This document shows, one piece after another, positions 41,447-49,128 of a DNA stretch of 64,000 bases; within the stretch, counting starts at the first letter, position 1; each line of letters begins with the position of its first letter. Made by a program: the position numbers and the translations under genes. A model generated the notes under the pieces. That model saw only the letters and a list, made by a program, of their open reading frames with translations. It did not search any database and had not been told where the DNA came from. The DNA comes from Sandaracinaceae bacterium (GTDB lineage Bacteria > Myxococcota_A > Polyangia > Polyangiales > Sandaracinaceae), in assembly GCA_020633195.1 (NCBI GenBank), contig JACKEC010000019.1, positions 434,001 through 498,000 on the forward strand, read 5' to 3'.

Positions 41447-43116
41447 AACGCGCCGTGCCAGGCGGTCGCGAGCTGGATGAGGAACGCGTCGACCTGCCGA
41501 CCCATCATCCCGTCGGCGTCGAGCACGATGTCGAGCTCGGGGATCGGGCGCACGAGGACGCGGCCGCCGAAGAGGTGCTCGACGAACGGGTCGATGTCGG
41601 CGACGTACTGGCTCAGCGCCGGTCGGTAGCGCAGCGAGATGTCGAGGACCTCGGGGATCGCGGAGACGCCGACGGTAGCGCGCAGCGCGAGGGTCTCGAG
41701 GAAGTAGCCGCTCGACGCGGTCGCCGAGACGTCGAGGTGGCCGTAGTCGAGGATGCGCACCGCGCGGAACGCGAGGAACGCGGCGACCTGGTCGAGCTGC
41801 CCGTCGGTCCCCGTGTGGATGAGGGTCGCGCCGCCCGTGAGCGCGACGTCGTCGACCTCGATCCCGACGTCGAGGTTGCCGAGGATCCGCATGTCGAGGA
41901 ACCCGGAGCACAGGTCCTCGGCGCCGGTCGGGTTGGGCACGGGCGTACAGAGGAACGACGTCGGGTAGAGCGCGGCGAGCCACTTCGAGCGCTCGGGCAT
42001 GCGCATCGAGGCGCGCGCGCCGACGCGGAACCAGTCGAAGCGCAGCGTCGTGTCGAGCGACGCGGCGGTGACCACGACCTCGGGCAGGTCCCACGGGTTG
42101 TCGGCGTCGAACGCGGAGACCTCGACGTAGCCGCCGATGTGCGACTCGCCGGGGTAGAGGTGGAACGCGCCGCTGATGCGCCGCTCGTCGATCTGGCCGT
42201 CGTAGACCGAGCCGTGCGCGACGACGCTGACGACGGGGCGCAGCTCCGACTCGAGGTCGCGCACGGTCGCCTCGAGGCCGAACCGCCCCACGTCGAACGC
42301 GGGCTGCCCGTTGCGCGGATCGGGCACGAACCCGCCGAAGCCGGCGAGCGTGAGCGGCCCGAGCGCGGGCGTCTGCACCCGCAGGCCGTCGAGCTGCCCG
42401 AGGGTCGACGCCGCGTAGCGCATGCGCCCGAGCGCGGCGTAGAAGTCCTCTTGCTGGCCGTAGGCGATCTGCAGCTCGCGCACGCGCAGGTTGGGTCGCG
42501 AGGCCGCGCCCGGGCCGGTGTCGAGCGTGTCGCCGACCCAGAGCTGAACGGCGGCGTCGGCGTCGAGGGTGAGCGGCAGGTCGGTCCACGGCTGCGCGTG
42601 GACCCGCGCGCGGAGCTCGCCGCGGCCGATCGGATCGCCGCCGCCCCGCAGCGGCACGAACGCGTAGCCTCGCGCCGACACGTCGACGATCAGCTGCCGC
42701 GCGTGCCCGAGTTGACCGCCGAGCGGGACGTGCGCGACCTCCTGGGTCGTGGCCGGGTGGACCGCCGTCGGCCACTGCCCGCGGAAGGACTCGACCGGCG
42801 GCGGCTCGGGGAGCGGCTCCGGCGTTCCGTCCTCGCGGACCCGACGCACGCGCGCGCGGCCCCGCGCGCCCACGGCGAGGGCGCGCTCACCTCGTTCGAC
42901 CACCGCGTACGACGCGGTCACCGCGACGACCCGGTAGCTCGCCCGCGCGATCGTGATCTGCGCGCCGACGTGCAAGCCGCCCTCGGCCCCCGGCGAGACG
43001 TACGCGCGATCCCCCGCCACGTCGGCCACGCGGACCGCGACGTTGCGCGTGGCCGGCTGCGCCTGCGCGACCGTAGCCGCGAGCCAGACGAGCGCGACGA
43101 CGAGCGAGCGCCTCAT
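41443..43116 (-). CDS. Candidate outer-membrane beta-barrel of the multihaem cluster
   Basis: A 557-residue exported protein. The signal peptide (LVVALVWLAATVAQAQ) is followed by a small SH3-like N-terminal domain (about 25-95). About 400 residues of alternating polar and hydrophobic strands follow (LRVRELQIAYGQQEDFYAAL, RILDYGHLDVSATASSGYFL), ending AWHGAF with a C-terminal aromatic, as outer-membrane barrels do. Its gene overlaps the 10-haem cytochrome gene by four bases, which suggests a porin-cytochrome pair like MtrB-MtrA. No sequence likeness to MtrB is claimed. Confidence 0.65.
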   Translation of the reverse strand: MRRSLVVALVWLAATVAQAQPATRNVAVRVADVAGDRAYVSPGAEGGLHVGAQITIARASYRVVAVTASYAVVERGERALAVGARGRARVRRVREDGTPEPLPEPPPVESFRGQWPTAVHPATTQEVAHVPLGGQLGHARQLIVDVSARGYAFVPLRGGGDPIGRGELRARVHAQPWTDLPLTLDADAAVQLWVGDTLDTGPGAASRPNLRVRELQIAYGQQEDFYAALGRMRYAASTLGQLDGLRVQTPALGPLTLAGFGGFVPDPRNGQPAFDVGRFGLEATVRDLESELRPVVSVVAHGSVYDGQIDERRISGAFHLYPGESHIGGYVEVSAFDADNPWDLPEVVVTAASLDTTLRFDWFRVGARASMRMPERSKWLAALYPTSFLCTPVPNPTGAEDLCSGFLDMRILGNLDVGIEVDDVALTGGATLIHTGTDGQLDQVAAFLAFRAVRILDYGHLDVSATASSGYFLETLALRATVGVSAIPEVLDISLRYRPALSQYVADIDPFVEHLFGGRVLVRPIPELDIVLDADGMMGRQVDAFLIQLATAWHGAF

Positions 43117-44060
43117 CGCGCCATCCCTCCGGGGTGGCAGCCGAGGCAGCCGCGTCCGTCGGGGCCGACACGCACCGTGCGGTGGTCGGACTGGAGGCGC
43201 GCGGGCGAGTGCGAGTGGCACCCCACGCAGCGCACCGCGGTCGGCACCTGCGGGCTCTCGTGGCAGCTCGCGCACGGCGCTCCCTGATGCGGGCCGACGC
43301 GGATGGGGAAGCGCAGCTCGTGGCGCGCGGGCGCGGCCTCGGTCAGCGGCATCGTCCCGCCGCCGAGCGTGCTCGGATCCACGATCGCCGGGCTCCACCC
43401 GCTCGTGCGGTGGCAGCCCTCGCACTGACGCGGGAAGGGCGGGTTGCCGTCGCTGCCGTCGTGCGCGGGGTGGATGCCGGGGTCGCGGTACTCGTTCTCG
43501 TGGCAGCTGATGCAGGTGCTCGGGACGGCCGAGAACGAGCGGTCGCCGGTGCGGCGGTGGCAGTCGGTGCAGGCCGCGATCGCGTGCATCCCGGTGAGCG
43601 GGAGCCGGGTGAGGCGGTGCGCCTCGAGCTCGTCGGTGTCGTTCCACCCAGTCGCCGTGTGGCAGCGCGAGCAGTCGTCGCCGAGGCGCCCTTCGTGTCC
43701 GTCCTGATGGCAGCCGACGCAGTCGCGGCGCATCTGGCGGCGCGCCTGGTGGCAGTCCGTGCAGCCCGCCGCGAGGTGGCGATCGCGCAGCGGGAACCCC
43801 GTGCGCGCGTGGTCGAAGCCGCCCGCGGCGCCGGAGCTGCCGCCGGGCATCGCCCAGCCCTCGGGGGTGTGGCAGGCGCTGCACGGGATCTCGCTCGTGA
43901 ACGAGGGGTGCTCGCGCGGCTCCTCTCGCGGCGGCGTGCGCGGCGCGGCTTGCGCCGGACGAGGGCGCGCCCCTCGGGTGGGCGGCTGCGCGGTGACGAC
44001 GCCGGCGACGGCGGTGACCACGAGCAGCAGGAGCAAGGTCGGGAGCGCGCGGCGCCTCAT
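43113..44060 (-). CDS. Decahaem c-type cytochrome, periplasmic
   Basis: A 315-residue exported cytochrome with a signal peptide at residues 1-24 and ten CxxCH haem sites, the first CSACH near residue 60 and the last CLGCH near the C-terminus. Extra His residues in phrases such as FDHARTGFPLRDRHLAAGC give axial ligands. Ten haems in about 290 residues is the same haem count as MtrA/MtoA-type conduits, although the motif spacing follows the module of the 23-haem neighbour. It overlaps the neighbouring cytochrome and barrel genes by four bases each. Confidence 0.9.
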   Translation of the reverse strand: MRRRALPTLLLLLVVTAVAGVVTAQPPTRGARPRPAQAAPRTPPREEPREHPSFTSEIPCSACHTPEGWAMPGGSSGAAGGFDHARTGFPLRDRHLAAGCTDCHQARRQMRRDCVGCHQDGHEGRLGDDCSRCHTATGWNDTDELEAHRLTRLPLTGMHAIAACTDCHRRTGDRSFSAVPSTCISCHENEYRDPGIHPAHDGSDGNPPFPRQCEGCHRTSGWSPAIVDPSTLGGGTMPLTEAAPARHELRFPIRVGPHQGAPCASCHESPQVPTAVRCVGCHSHSPARLQSDHRTVRVGPDGRGCLGCHPGGMAR

Positions 44061-45877
44061 CGGGAGCCTCCTCCCGCGTGCGGGTCGCGGTGGCAGTCGC
44101 GGCACTCGCGGTAGCCGAGCCGCCAGCGCGTGACCTCCGCGCCGCCGGTGAGCTGCGCGGCGGCGTGGCACGCGGAGCACTCGGCCTGCGCGTGGTGCCC
44201 CACGAGCGGGTAGCTCGCGGTGGCCTCGTGGTCGAAGTGGGCGATCGCGAAGCTCGCGGTGTCGTGGCAGTCGGTGCACTCGCGCCGCGGCTCCGAGAGG
44301 CGGAACTGACCCGCGTGCTCGTCCTCGTGGCAGCCCGCGCACTCGCGCGGTACGCCGCGGTAGCTCGCGCCCTGGCCGGTCCGACGATCCTCCTCGCTGG
44401 GCGAGTGACACGCGACGCAGGCGACCAGCGCGTGGGCGCCGTCGAGCGTCCAGCTCGAGTGATCGATGCTCGGTCGGTCCCAGCCGCTCGCGTTGTGGCA
44501 GGACTCGCAGCCGCCGGTGCGCATCTCGGCCGCGAACTGCTCGCCGTGCGGGTTCTGGTGGCAGTCCGCGCACGCGCGGTTCGTCAGGTGCCAGTCGAGG
44601 CGCGGGCGCTCGCCCTGGTGGCAGCCGCCGCACGCGACGGCGGCGTGGAGGCCCTGCAGCGCGAAGCCGGTGCCTGCGTGCGCGGCGACGCCGAAGAGCG
44701 TCGGCGAGAACCCGCGCTCGTCGTGGCAGGCGCGGCACTCGCCGCCGTCGCGGGCCGCGAACTCGCCGCCGTGCGCGTCCTGGTGGCAGCTCGCGCAGGT
44801 GTCGTAGGCGAGCCCGCGGTAGCGCTCGTCGCGCGGGCGCTCGCGGGTGTGGCAGTCCTGGCAGGGCGTGTCGACGTGCTCCCCGATCAAGGGGAAGGGC
44901 GTCTGCTCGTGCGCGCGCAGCCCGATCCCGCGCGGCAGCCCGAGCCACCGGATGGAGCCGTGGCACCGCTCGCAGCGGCGGCCGAGGTCGGCCTCGTGCA
45001 CGGGGCGATGGCAGCTCGCGCAGGCGCTCCCGCGCGACGGCGCGCGATCGACGCCGACGTCGTGGCAGTCGCCGCACGCCGCGTCCTGGTGTCCGCCGCT
45101 GAGGCGCAGGCCCGGGTGATGGGCGCGCATGTCGCCGAGGTCGGTCCACGCGGTCTCGGTGTGGCAGCTCGAGCACTCGGCGCCGTAGCGCCCGGCGTGC
45201 GGGTCCTGGTGGCAGCTCGAGCACTGCCCGAACGCGATCCCCCGGTAGCGCGGCGGCGAGTGGTGGCAGCCCGCGCAGTCCACCCGCTGGTGCGCGCCGC
45301 GCAGGGCGTAGCGCGTGCGCGAGTGGTCGAAGTCGGTGAGCTCGACGGCGCTCCAGCGCGTGTCCTGATGGCAGCTCGAGCAGTCGCGGCCGAAGCGACC
45401 GGAGTGCGGATCCTCGTGGCAGCTCGCGCACTGACGGGACGCGCCGAGGAACGTCCGGTGTCCACGGGAATTGCGTTGTCGATGGCAGTCGTCGCAGCCC
45501 GGCCGGGCGTGGGCCCCGTGCAGCGGCCAGCCCGTCTGCGCGTGATCGAGGCGCTGCTGCGATCCGCCGGGCCAGCGCACGAGGTGCCCGCTGCGGCCGC
45601 GGTGCTCGACGTGGCACTCGCCGCAGCTCTGCCCTCGGTACTGTCGGCCGTGCAGGCCCGTGCCGGCGGACATCGTCCGGCCGACGTCGCCGTGGCACTG
45701 GTTGCAGCGGCTCGGCGCGATCCGTCGGCCCGACTCGTGGCAGCGCGAGCAATTCGAGTCGCCGTCGATCTCCGAGTGATCGCTGGCGAGCGGGCCGGGG
45801 CTCAAGAGCTGGGCGTGCGCGACGCCCGCCGCGCTCGCCCAGAGCGCGAGCGCCGCGACTATTCGGACCAGAGCCAC
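44057..45877 (-). CDS. 23-haem c-type cytochrome
   Basis: A 606-residue exported cytochrome with 23 CxxCH motifs. After a signal peptide (ALALWASAAGVAHA) come four haem sites. Six repeats of a three-haem module of about 75 residues follow, and one final site (CRDCH) ends it. Each module reads CxxCH-x-D-x-H, CxxCH about 11-16 residues on, an aromatic/His segment, then G-x-H and CxxCH. The haem chain could span the periplasm or more. I start at GTG 45877, overlapping the upstream gene by 19 bases; a TTG at 45895 is an alternative. Confidence 0.92.
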   Translation of the reverse strand: MALVRIVAALALWASAAGVAHAQLLSPGPLASDHSEIDGDSNCSRCHESGRRIAPSRCNQCHGDVGRTMSAGTGLHGRQYRGQSCGECHVEHRGRSGHLVRWPGGSQQRLDHAQTGWPLHGAHARPGCDDCHRQRNSRGHRTFLGASRQCASCHEDPHSGRFGRDCSSCHQDTRWSAVELTDFDHSRTRYALRGAHQRVDCAGCHHSPPRYRGIAFGQCSSCHQDPHAGRYGAECSSCHTETAWTDLGDMRAHHPGLRLSGGHQDAACGDCHDVGVDRAPSRGSACASCHRPVHEADLGRRCERCHGSIRWLGLPRGIGLRAHEQTPFPLIGEHVDTPCQDCHTRERPRDERYRGLAYDTCASCHQDAHGGEFAARDGGECRACHDERGFSPTLFGVAAHAGTGFALQGLHAAVACGGCHQGERPRLDWHLTNRACADCHQNPHGEQFAAEMRTGGCESCHNASGWDRPSIDHSSWTLDGAHALVACVACHSPSEEDRRTGQGASYRGVPRECAGCHEDEHAGQFRLSEPRRECTDCHDTASFAIAHFDHEATASYPLVGHHAQAECSACHAAAQLTGGAEVTRWRLGYRECRDCHRDPHAGGGSR

Positions 45878-46746
45878 CGGTACCCGTAGAACCAAGCTAC
45901 GCCGATGTGGACGCTGACCGACAGGAGCATGAGGACGGCGAGGAAGCGGTGGAGCCCGCGCCAGGTGCGCAGCAGCGTGGCCGCCGCGACGGCTCGCACC
46001 TCGGCGGCGCCGAGCGCGGCCACCGCCTCGATCGCGCGCTCGACGAACACGCGCTCGTCGGCGGGGACGCTCGCGGGGAGCTCGTCGCCGAGGGCGCGCA
46101 GCTCCCGGCGGCGCGCGCGCGACTCGCCCCACCAGCGCGGCAGCGTGAAGAGCGCGCGGATCAGCCCGGCGTTGCCGCCCAGGTCGGTCGGTGCGTTCTG
46201 GGCGAGCCGCTCGCGCGCCCTGTCGCCGAGTCCGACGACGAGCCCCTCGAGGGCCCCGATCTGCGTCTCGAGCGCGACCCTGTCGACCTGCGGTGAGAGC
46301 GCGTAGAGGTAGCGCCCGACGACGCCGGTGAGGACCACCACGAAGAGGCTGGCCGAGGTGACCATCGCGATCGGCGTGCGCAGCTGGAACGCGGAGTGGA
46401 AGACCACGAGCAGCGCCCCGACGAGGCCGGTGACGACGTGCAGGTCGAGCCAGAACCGCATCGAGCCGAGCGGCCACCGCGCGAGCTTGCGGCGCACGAG
46501 GTAGAGGAGGTTGGTGAACATCAACCCGGTGCCGATGACGCCGTAGCCGTGCCCGACGACCTCGCCCGGGCTGAGCACCCGGAAGTCGTCGTGATCGATC
46601 CGCGCGTCGAGGCCGAGCGCGTAGAACTCCCAGCCGCGCCACATCAGCGCGCCGGCGACCGCGAGCAGCAGCAGCACCAGGAGGAACGCGCCCACCGGGC
46701 GGCGGATGTTGCGCACGTCGCGCTCGACGGCGGCGTCCGCGCTCAC
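45859..46746 (-). CDS. Membrane di-haem b-type cytochrome-like protein
   Basis: A 295-residue membrane protein with about five helices. Two His pairs with exactly 13 residues between them, His103/His117 and His266/His280, lie in helices and can hold two stacked b haems, as in cytochrome b561-like or ferric-reductase-like proteins. A soluble helical segment (about 150-255) separates the helix groups. It probably passes electrons from the cytoplasmic oxidoreductase encoded before it to the periplasmic cytochromes encoded after it. The GTG start overlaps the upstream stop. Confidence 0.8.
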   Translation of the reverse strand: MSADAAVERDVRNIRRPVGAFLLVLLLLAVAGALMWRGWEFYALGLDARIDHDDFRVLSPGEVVGHGYGVIGTGLMFTNLLYLVRRKLARWPLGSMRFWLDLHVVTGLVGALLVVFHSAFQLRTPIAMVTSASLFVVVLTGVVGRYLYALSPQVDRVALETQIGALEGLVVGLGDRARERLAQNAPTDLGGNAGLIRALFTLPRWWGESRARRRELRALGDELPASVPADERVFVERAIEAVAALGAAEVRAVAAATLLRTWRGLHRFLAVLMLLSVSVHIGVAWFYGYRWLWSE

Positions 46747-48059
46747 TCTTCGCCTCGCTTCGCCACCAGCGCGACTCCCCACTTCGTCAGCAGCGCGCTC
46801 GGGGGCGTGCCCCCGACCTGGACGATCACCGCGTCGTTGGCGATCCGCTCCTCGCGCCCGTCTTCGTGCTTCAGGCTGACCTCCGTCGGCTCGATCGAGG
46901 TCAGCTCGGTCTTCAGCAGCGCGCGCACCGCGCCGCGCTCGATGAGCTCCGCGATGCGCGCGCGGTTGTCGCCGCGGCAGCGCGCGAACTCGCCGCGCCG
47001 GTAGCTGATCGCGACGCTCTCGCAGCCGCCCGCCTCGGCGAGGGCGATCGCGCACTCGACCGCGGAGTTGCCGCCGCCCACCACGAGCGCGCGCTTACCC
47101 GCGAACTCGGCCGGCTCGAGGAGCTGGTAGGCGACCTTGGGGTGCTCCTCGCCCGGGATCTCCAGCTTCCGCGGCGTCCCGCGGCGCCCGAGCGCGAGCA
47201 CGACGCTGGCCGCGCGCGTCTCACCGGACGTGGAGCGGACGACGAAGGTCCCGTCGTCCCTGCGCGCGACGTCCTCGACGAGCTCGCCCGCGCGGAGCGG
47301 CAGGTGGAAGCGCTGGTCGATGTCCTCCCAGAGCGCGACGAGCTCCTCCTTGCTCATCGTCGAGCCGCGGACCTTGCCGTAGAGCGGGAGCTCGAGCGTG
47401 CCCGTCATGACGACCTTCGCGCGCGGGTAGTGGCGGATGGTGCCCCCGAGCTCGTTCTGGTCGAGGAGCTGCACGTTCAGCCCGGCGTCCATCAGCGCGA
47501 GGGTCGCCGAGATGCCCGAGGGGCCGGCGCCGACGACGACCACGTCGACCGCGCCGTCCTTGCCGCGGCGGTTCCCCGCGGCGATGTGCTCGGCCGCCGT
47601 GCGCCCCTGCCGCACCGCGTTCTTGATCAGCCCCATGCCGCTCGCCTCGCCACACACGAAGAGGCCGGCGACGTTGGTCTCGAGGTGCTCGTCGATCTTC
47701 GGCAACCGCAGCGTGATCTCGCGGCTGCCGTAGACGAGCGAGATCGCCTCGACGGGGCAGGCGTCCTGGCAGAGGCCGTGACCGACGCACGCGAGCGGGT
47801 TCACGAGCGCGCCTCGGCCGTCGACGATCGCGAGCACGCCCTTCTCCGGGCACGCGGCGACGCACGCGCCTGAGCCGATGCAGCGGTAGGGATCGATCTT
47901 CGGGTGGCGTCCCGCTGCGACGACGGGGCCCATGCCCTCGAGGTCCTCGAGCGCCGCGGACGCTCGCCGCTCGCGCTTCAGCTCGACGCGTCGCCACAGG
48001 GCGACGGCGAGCGCGGCGAGCCCGAACGCGAGCGCGGTGATCAGGAAGTAACTGAGCAT
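46743..48059 (-). CDS. Membrane-anchored ferredoxin-flavin NAD(P)H-type oxidoreductase
   Basis: A 438-residue protein. One N-terminal helix (residues 4-22) is followed by a two-cluster ferredoxin segment: Cys60, Ser63, Cys66, Cys70-Pro and Cys91, His94, Cys97, Cys101-Pro. In both motifs the second Cys of the usual four-Cys pattern is replaced. A thioredoxin-reductase-like domain then binds FAD (GAGPSG, 177-182) and a pyridine nucleotide (VVGGGNSAVE), with a CPEKG/FVCGEASGMG region between. It would draw electrons from NAD(P)H at the cytoplasmic face. It is 18 bases after the 11-haem gene and overlaps the b-cytochrome gene. Confidence 0.87.
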   Translation of the reverse strand: MLSYFLITALAFGLAALAVALWRRVELKRERRASAALEDLEGMGPVVAAGRHPKIDPYRCIGSGACVAACPEKGVLAIVDGRGALVNPLACVGHGLCQDACPVEAISLVYGSREITLRLPKIDEHLETNVAGLFVCGEASGMGLIKNAVRQGRTAAEHIAAGNRRGKDGAVDVVVVGAGPSGISATLALMDAGLNVQLLDQNELGGTIRHYPRAKVVMTGTLELPLYGKVRGSTMSKEELVALWEDIDQRFHLPLRAGELVEDVARRDDGTFVVRSTSGETRAASVVLALGRRGTPRKLEIPGEEHPKVAYQLLEPAEFAGKRALVVGGGNSAVECAIALAEAGGCESVAISYRRGEFARCRGDNRARIAELIERGAVRALLKTELTSIEPTEVSLKHEDGREERIANDAVIVQVGGTPPSALLTKWGVALVAKRGEE

Positions 48060-48077
48060 CGTGGGAGAAGCCGCGGG

Positions 48078-48992
48078 TCAGTTACGCCCGTCGGGGTGGC
48101 AGTCCAGGCAGAAGCTCGGGGGCGCGGCCCCGCTCGGATAGTCGCGGACCTCGCGGTGCTTGTCGTCCATTCGGGCGCGCGTGTGCTCGCCCTCGTGGCA
48201 GCCCACGCAGTCGCAGTTCATGCCCATCTGCGATGGGCCCAGGGAAGGATCGTGGCAGTCGGTGCACTCGTAGCCGCCGTGCGCGCCTCCGTTGATGCGG
48301 AACCTGTCGTTCGGGTGCGCGCCCTCGAGCGCAGGTGTCCACGCCGTGGTGGAGTGGCAGTCGGCGCACGTCGTGGGGAACGTCGAGTGGCCCATGTAGG
48401 GGCTCATGTCGTAGTCGGCCCGGTGGCAGCCCACGCACTGGGTGGGGATCCCGGCCCACTGGGGAGGATCCCCCACGTGGCAGCTCGCGCACGCGATCAA
48501 CACGTGCGCCCCGTCGAGCGGCCAGCGGTGGTCGAACGTCGAAGGACGCCAGCCCGCGTCCGTGTGGCACGTCGCGCAGTCCGTCGGATACCCGACGTGG
48601 GGCGGCATCGTGGCCATGTCGTAGTCGGCCTGGTGGCACCCGATGCACGTGCCCGGCGTGTCCCCGGGCCGGAACCCGACCGTGTGGCACTCCGTGCAGC
48701 CGAGCTCGGCGTGCCGGTTGCGCAGGACGAACCACTCGTGATCGATGGCGACCGCAGGGACCCAGGCGTCCGTCGTGTGGCAGCCCTGACAGGCCGTCGA
48801 GAACAGCCCCGGGTGGGGCGGCTCGGTCGTCGCGTCGTAGTCGGGCTGGTGGCAGACCACGCAGTCCTCGTCCGCCGCGATCTCCCGGCGGTTCGGGTCG
48901 CCGTGGTTGCGGCAGCTGGCGAGCAACGCCAACGCCAGGACGATCGGCGCCGCCCTGCGGGTGGAGGGATCCCTCGCGGAGCGCTCGCCCAC
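48078..48992 (-). CDS. 11-haem c-type cytochrome lipoprotein
   Basis: A 304-residue lipoprotein (lipobox LLASC) with eleven CxxCH motifs. Three repeats of a three-haem module differ from those of the 23-haem protein: each opens CxxCH-x2-DYD, continues with CxxCH and an aromatic W-x-P segment, and ends near CxxCH. Two more sites (CVGCH, CLDCH) complete the count. As a lipoprotein it may sit on the outer membrane, perhaps at the cell surface. It is the first gene of the cluster. The start is GTG. Confidence 0.9.
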   Translation of the reverse strand: MGERSARDPSTRRAAPIVLALALLASCRNHGDPNRREIAADEDCVVCHQPDYDATTEPPHPGLFSTACQGCHTTDAWVPAVAIDHEWFVLRNRHAELGCTECHTVGFRPGDTPGTCIGCHQADYDMATMPPHVGYPTDCATCHTDAGWRPSTFDHRWPLDGAHVLIACASCHVGDPPQWAGIPTQCVGCHRADYDMSPYMGHSTFPTTCADCHSTTAWTPALEGAHPNDRFRINGGAHGGYECTDCHDPSLGPSQMGMNCDCVGCHEGEHTRARMDDKHREVRDYPSGAAPPSFCLDCHPDGRN

Positions 48993-49128
48993 ACCCCTGT
49001 GTCACCCGTCGGGCGCGTCGTGATCAAAAAAGTTCGTGCGACCCAAGACCGGGCGCGCCGCGCACTTCTTGCGCCTCCAACCCGCGACGTACGTTGACTC
49101 GGGCGGCCGCTGGGCCGACCGTTCCTCC

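Noticed and set aside
43113..48992. Nitrite reductase (NrfA/NrfH) or octahaem tetrathionate reductase system
   Set aside because: No CxxCK or other special catalytic haem motif is present; every site is CxxCH, fitting electron transfer rather than a catalytic haem.
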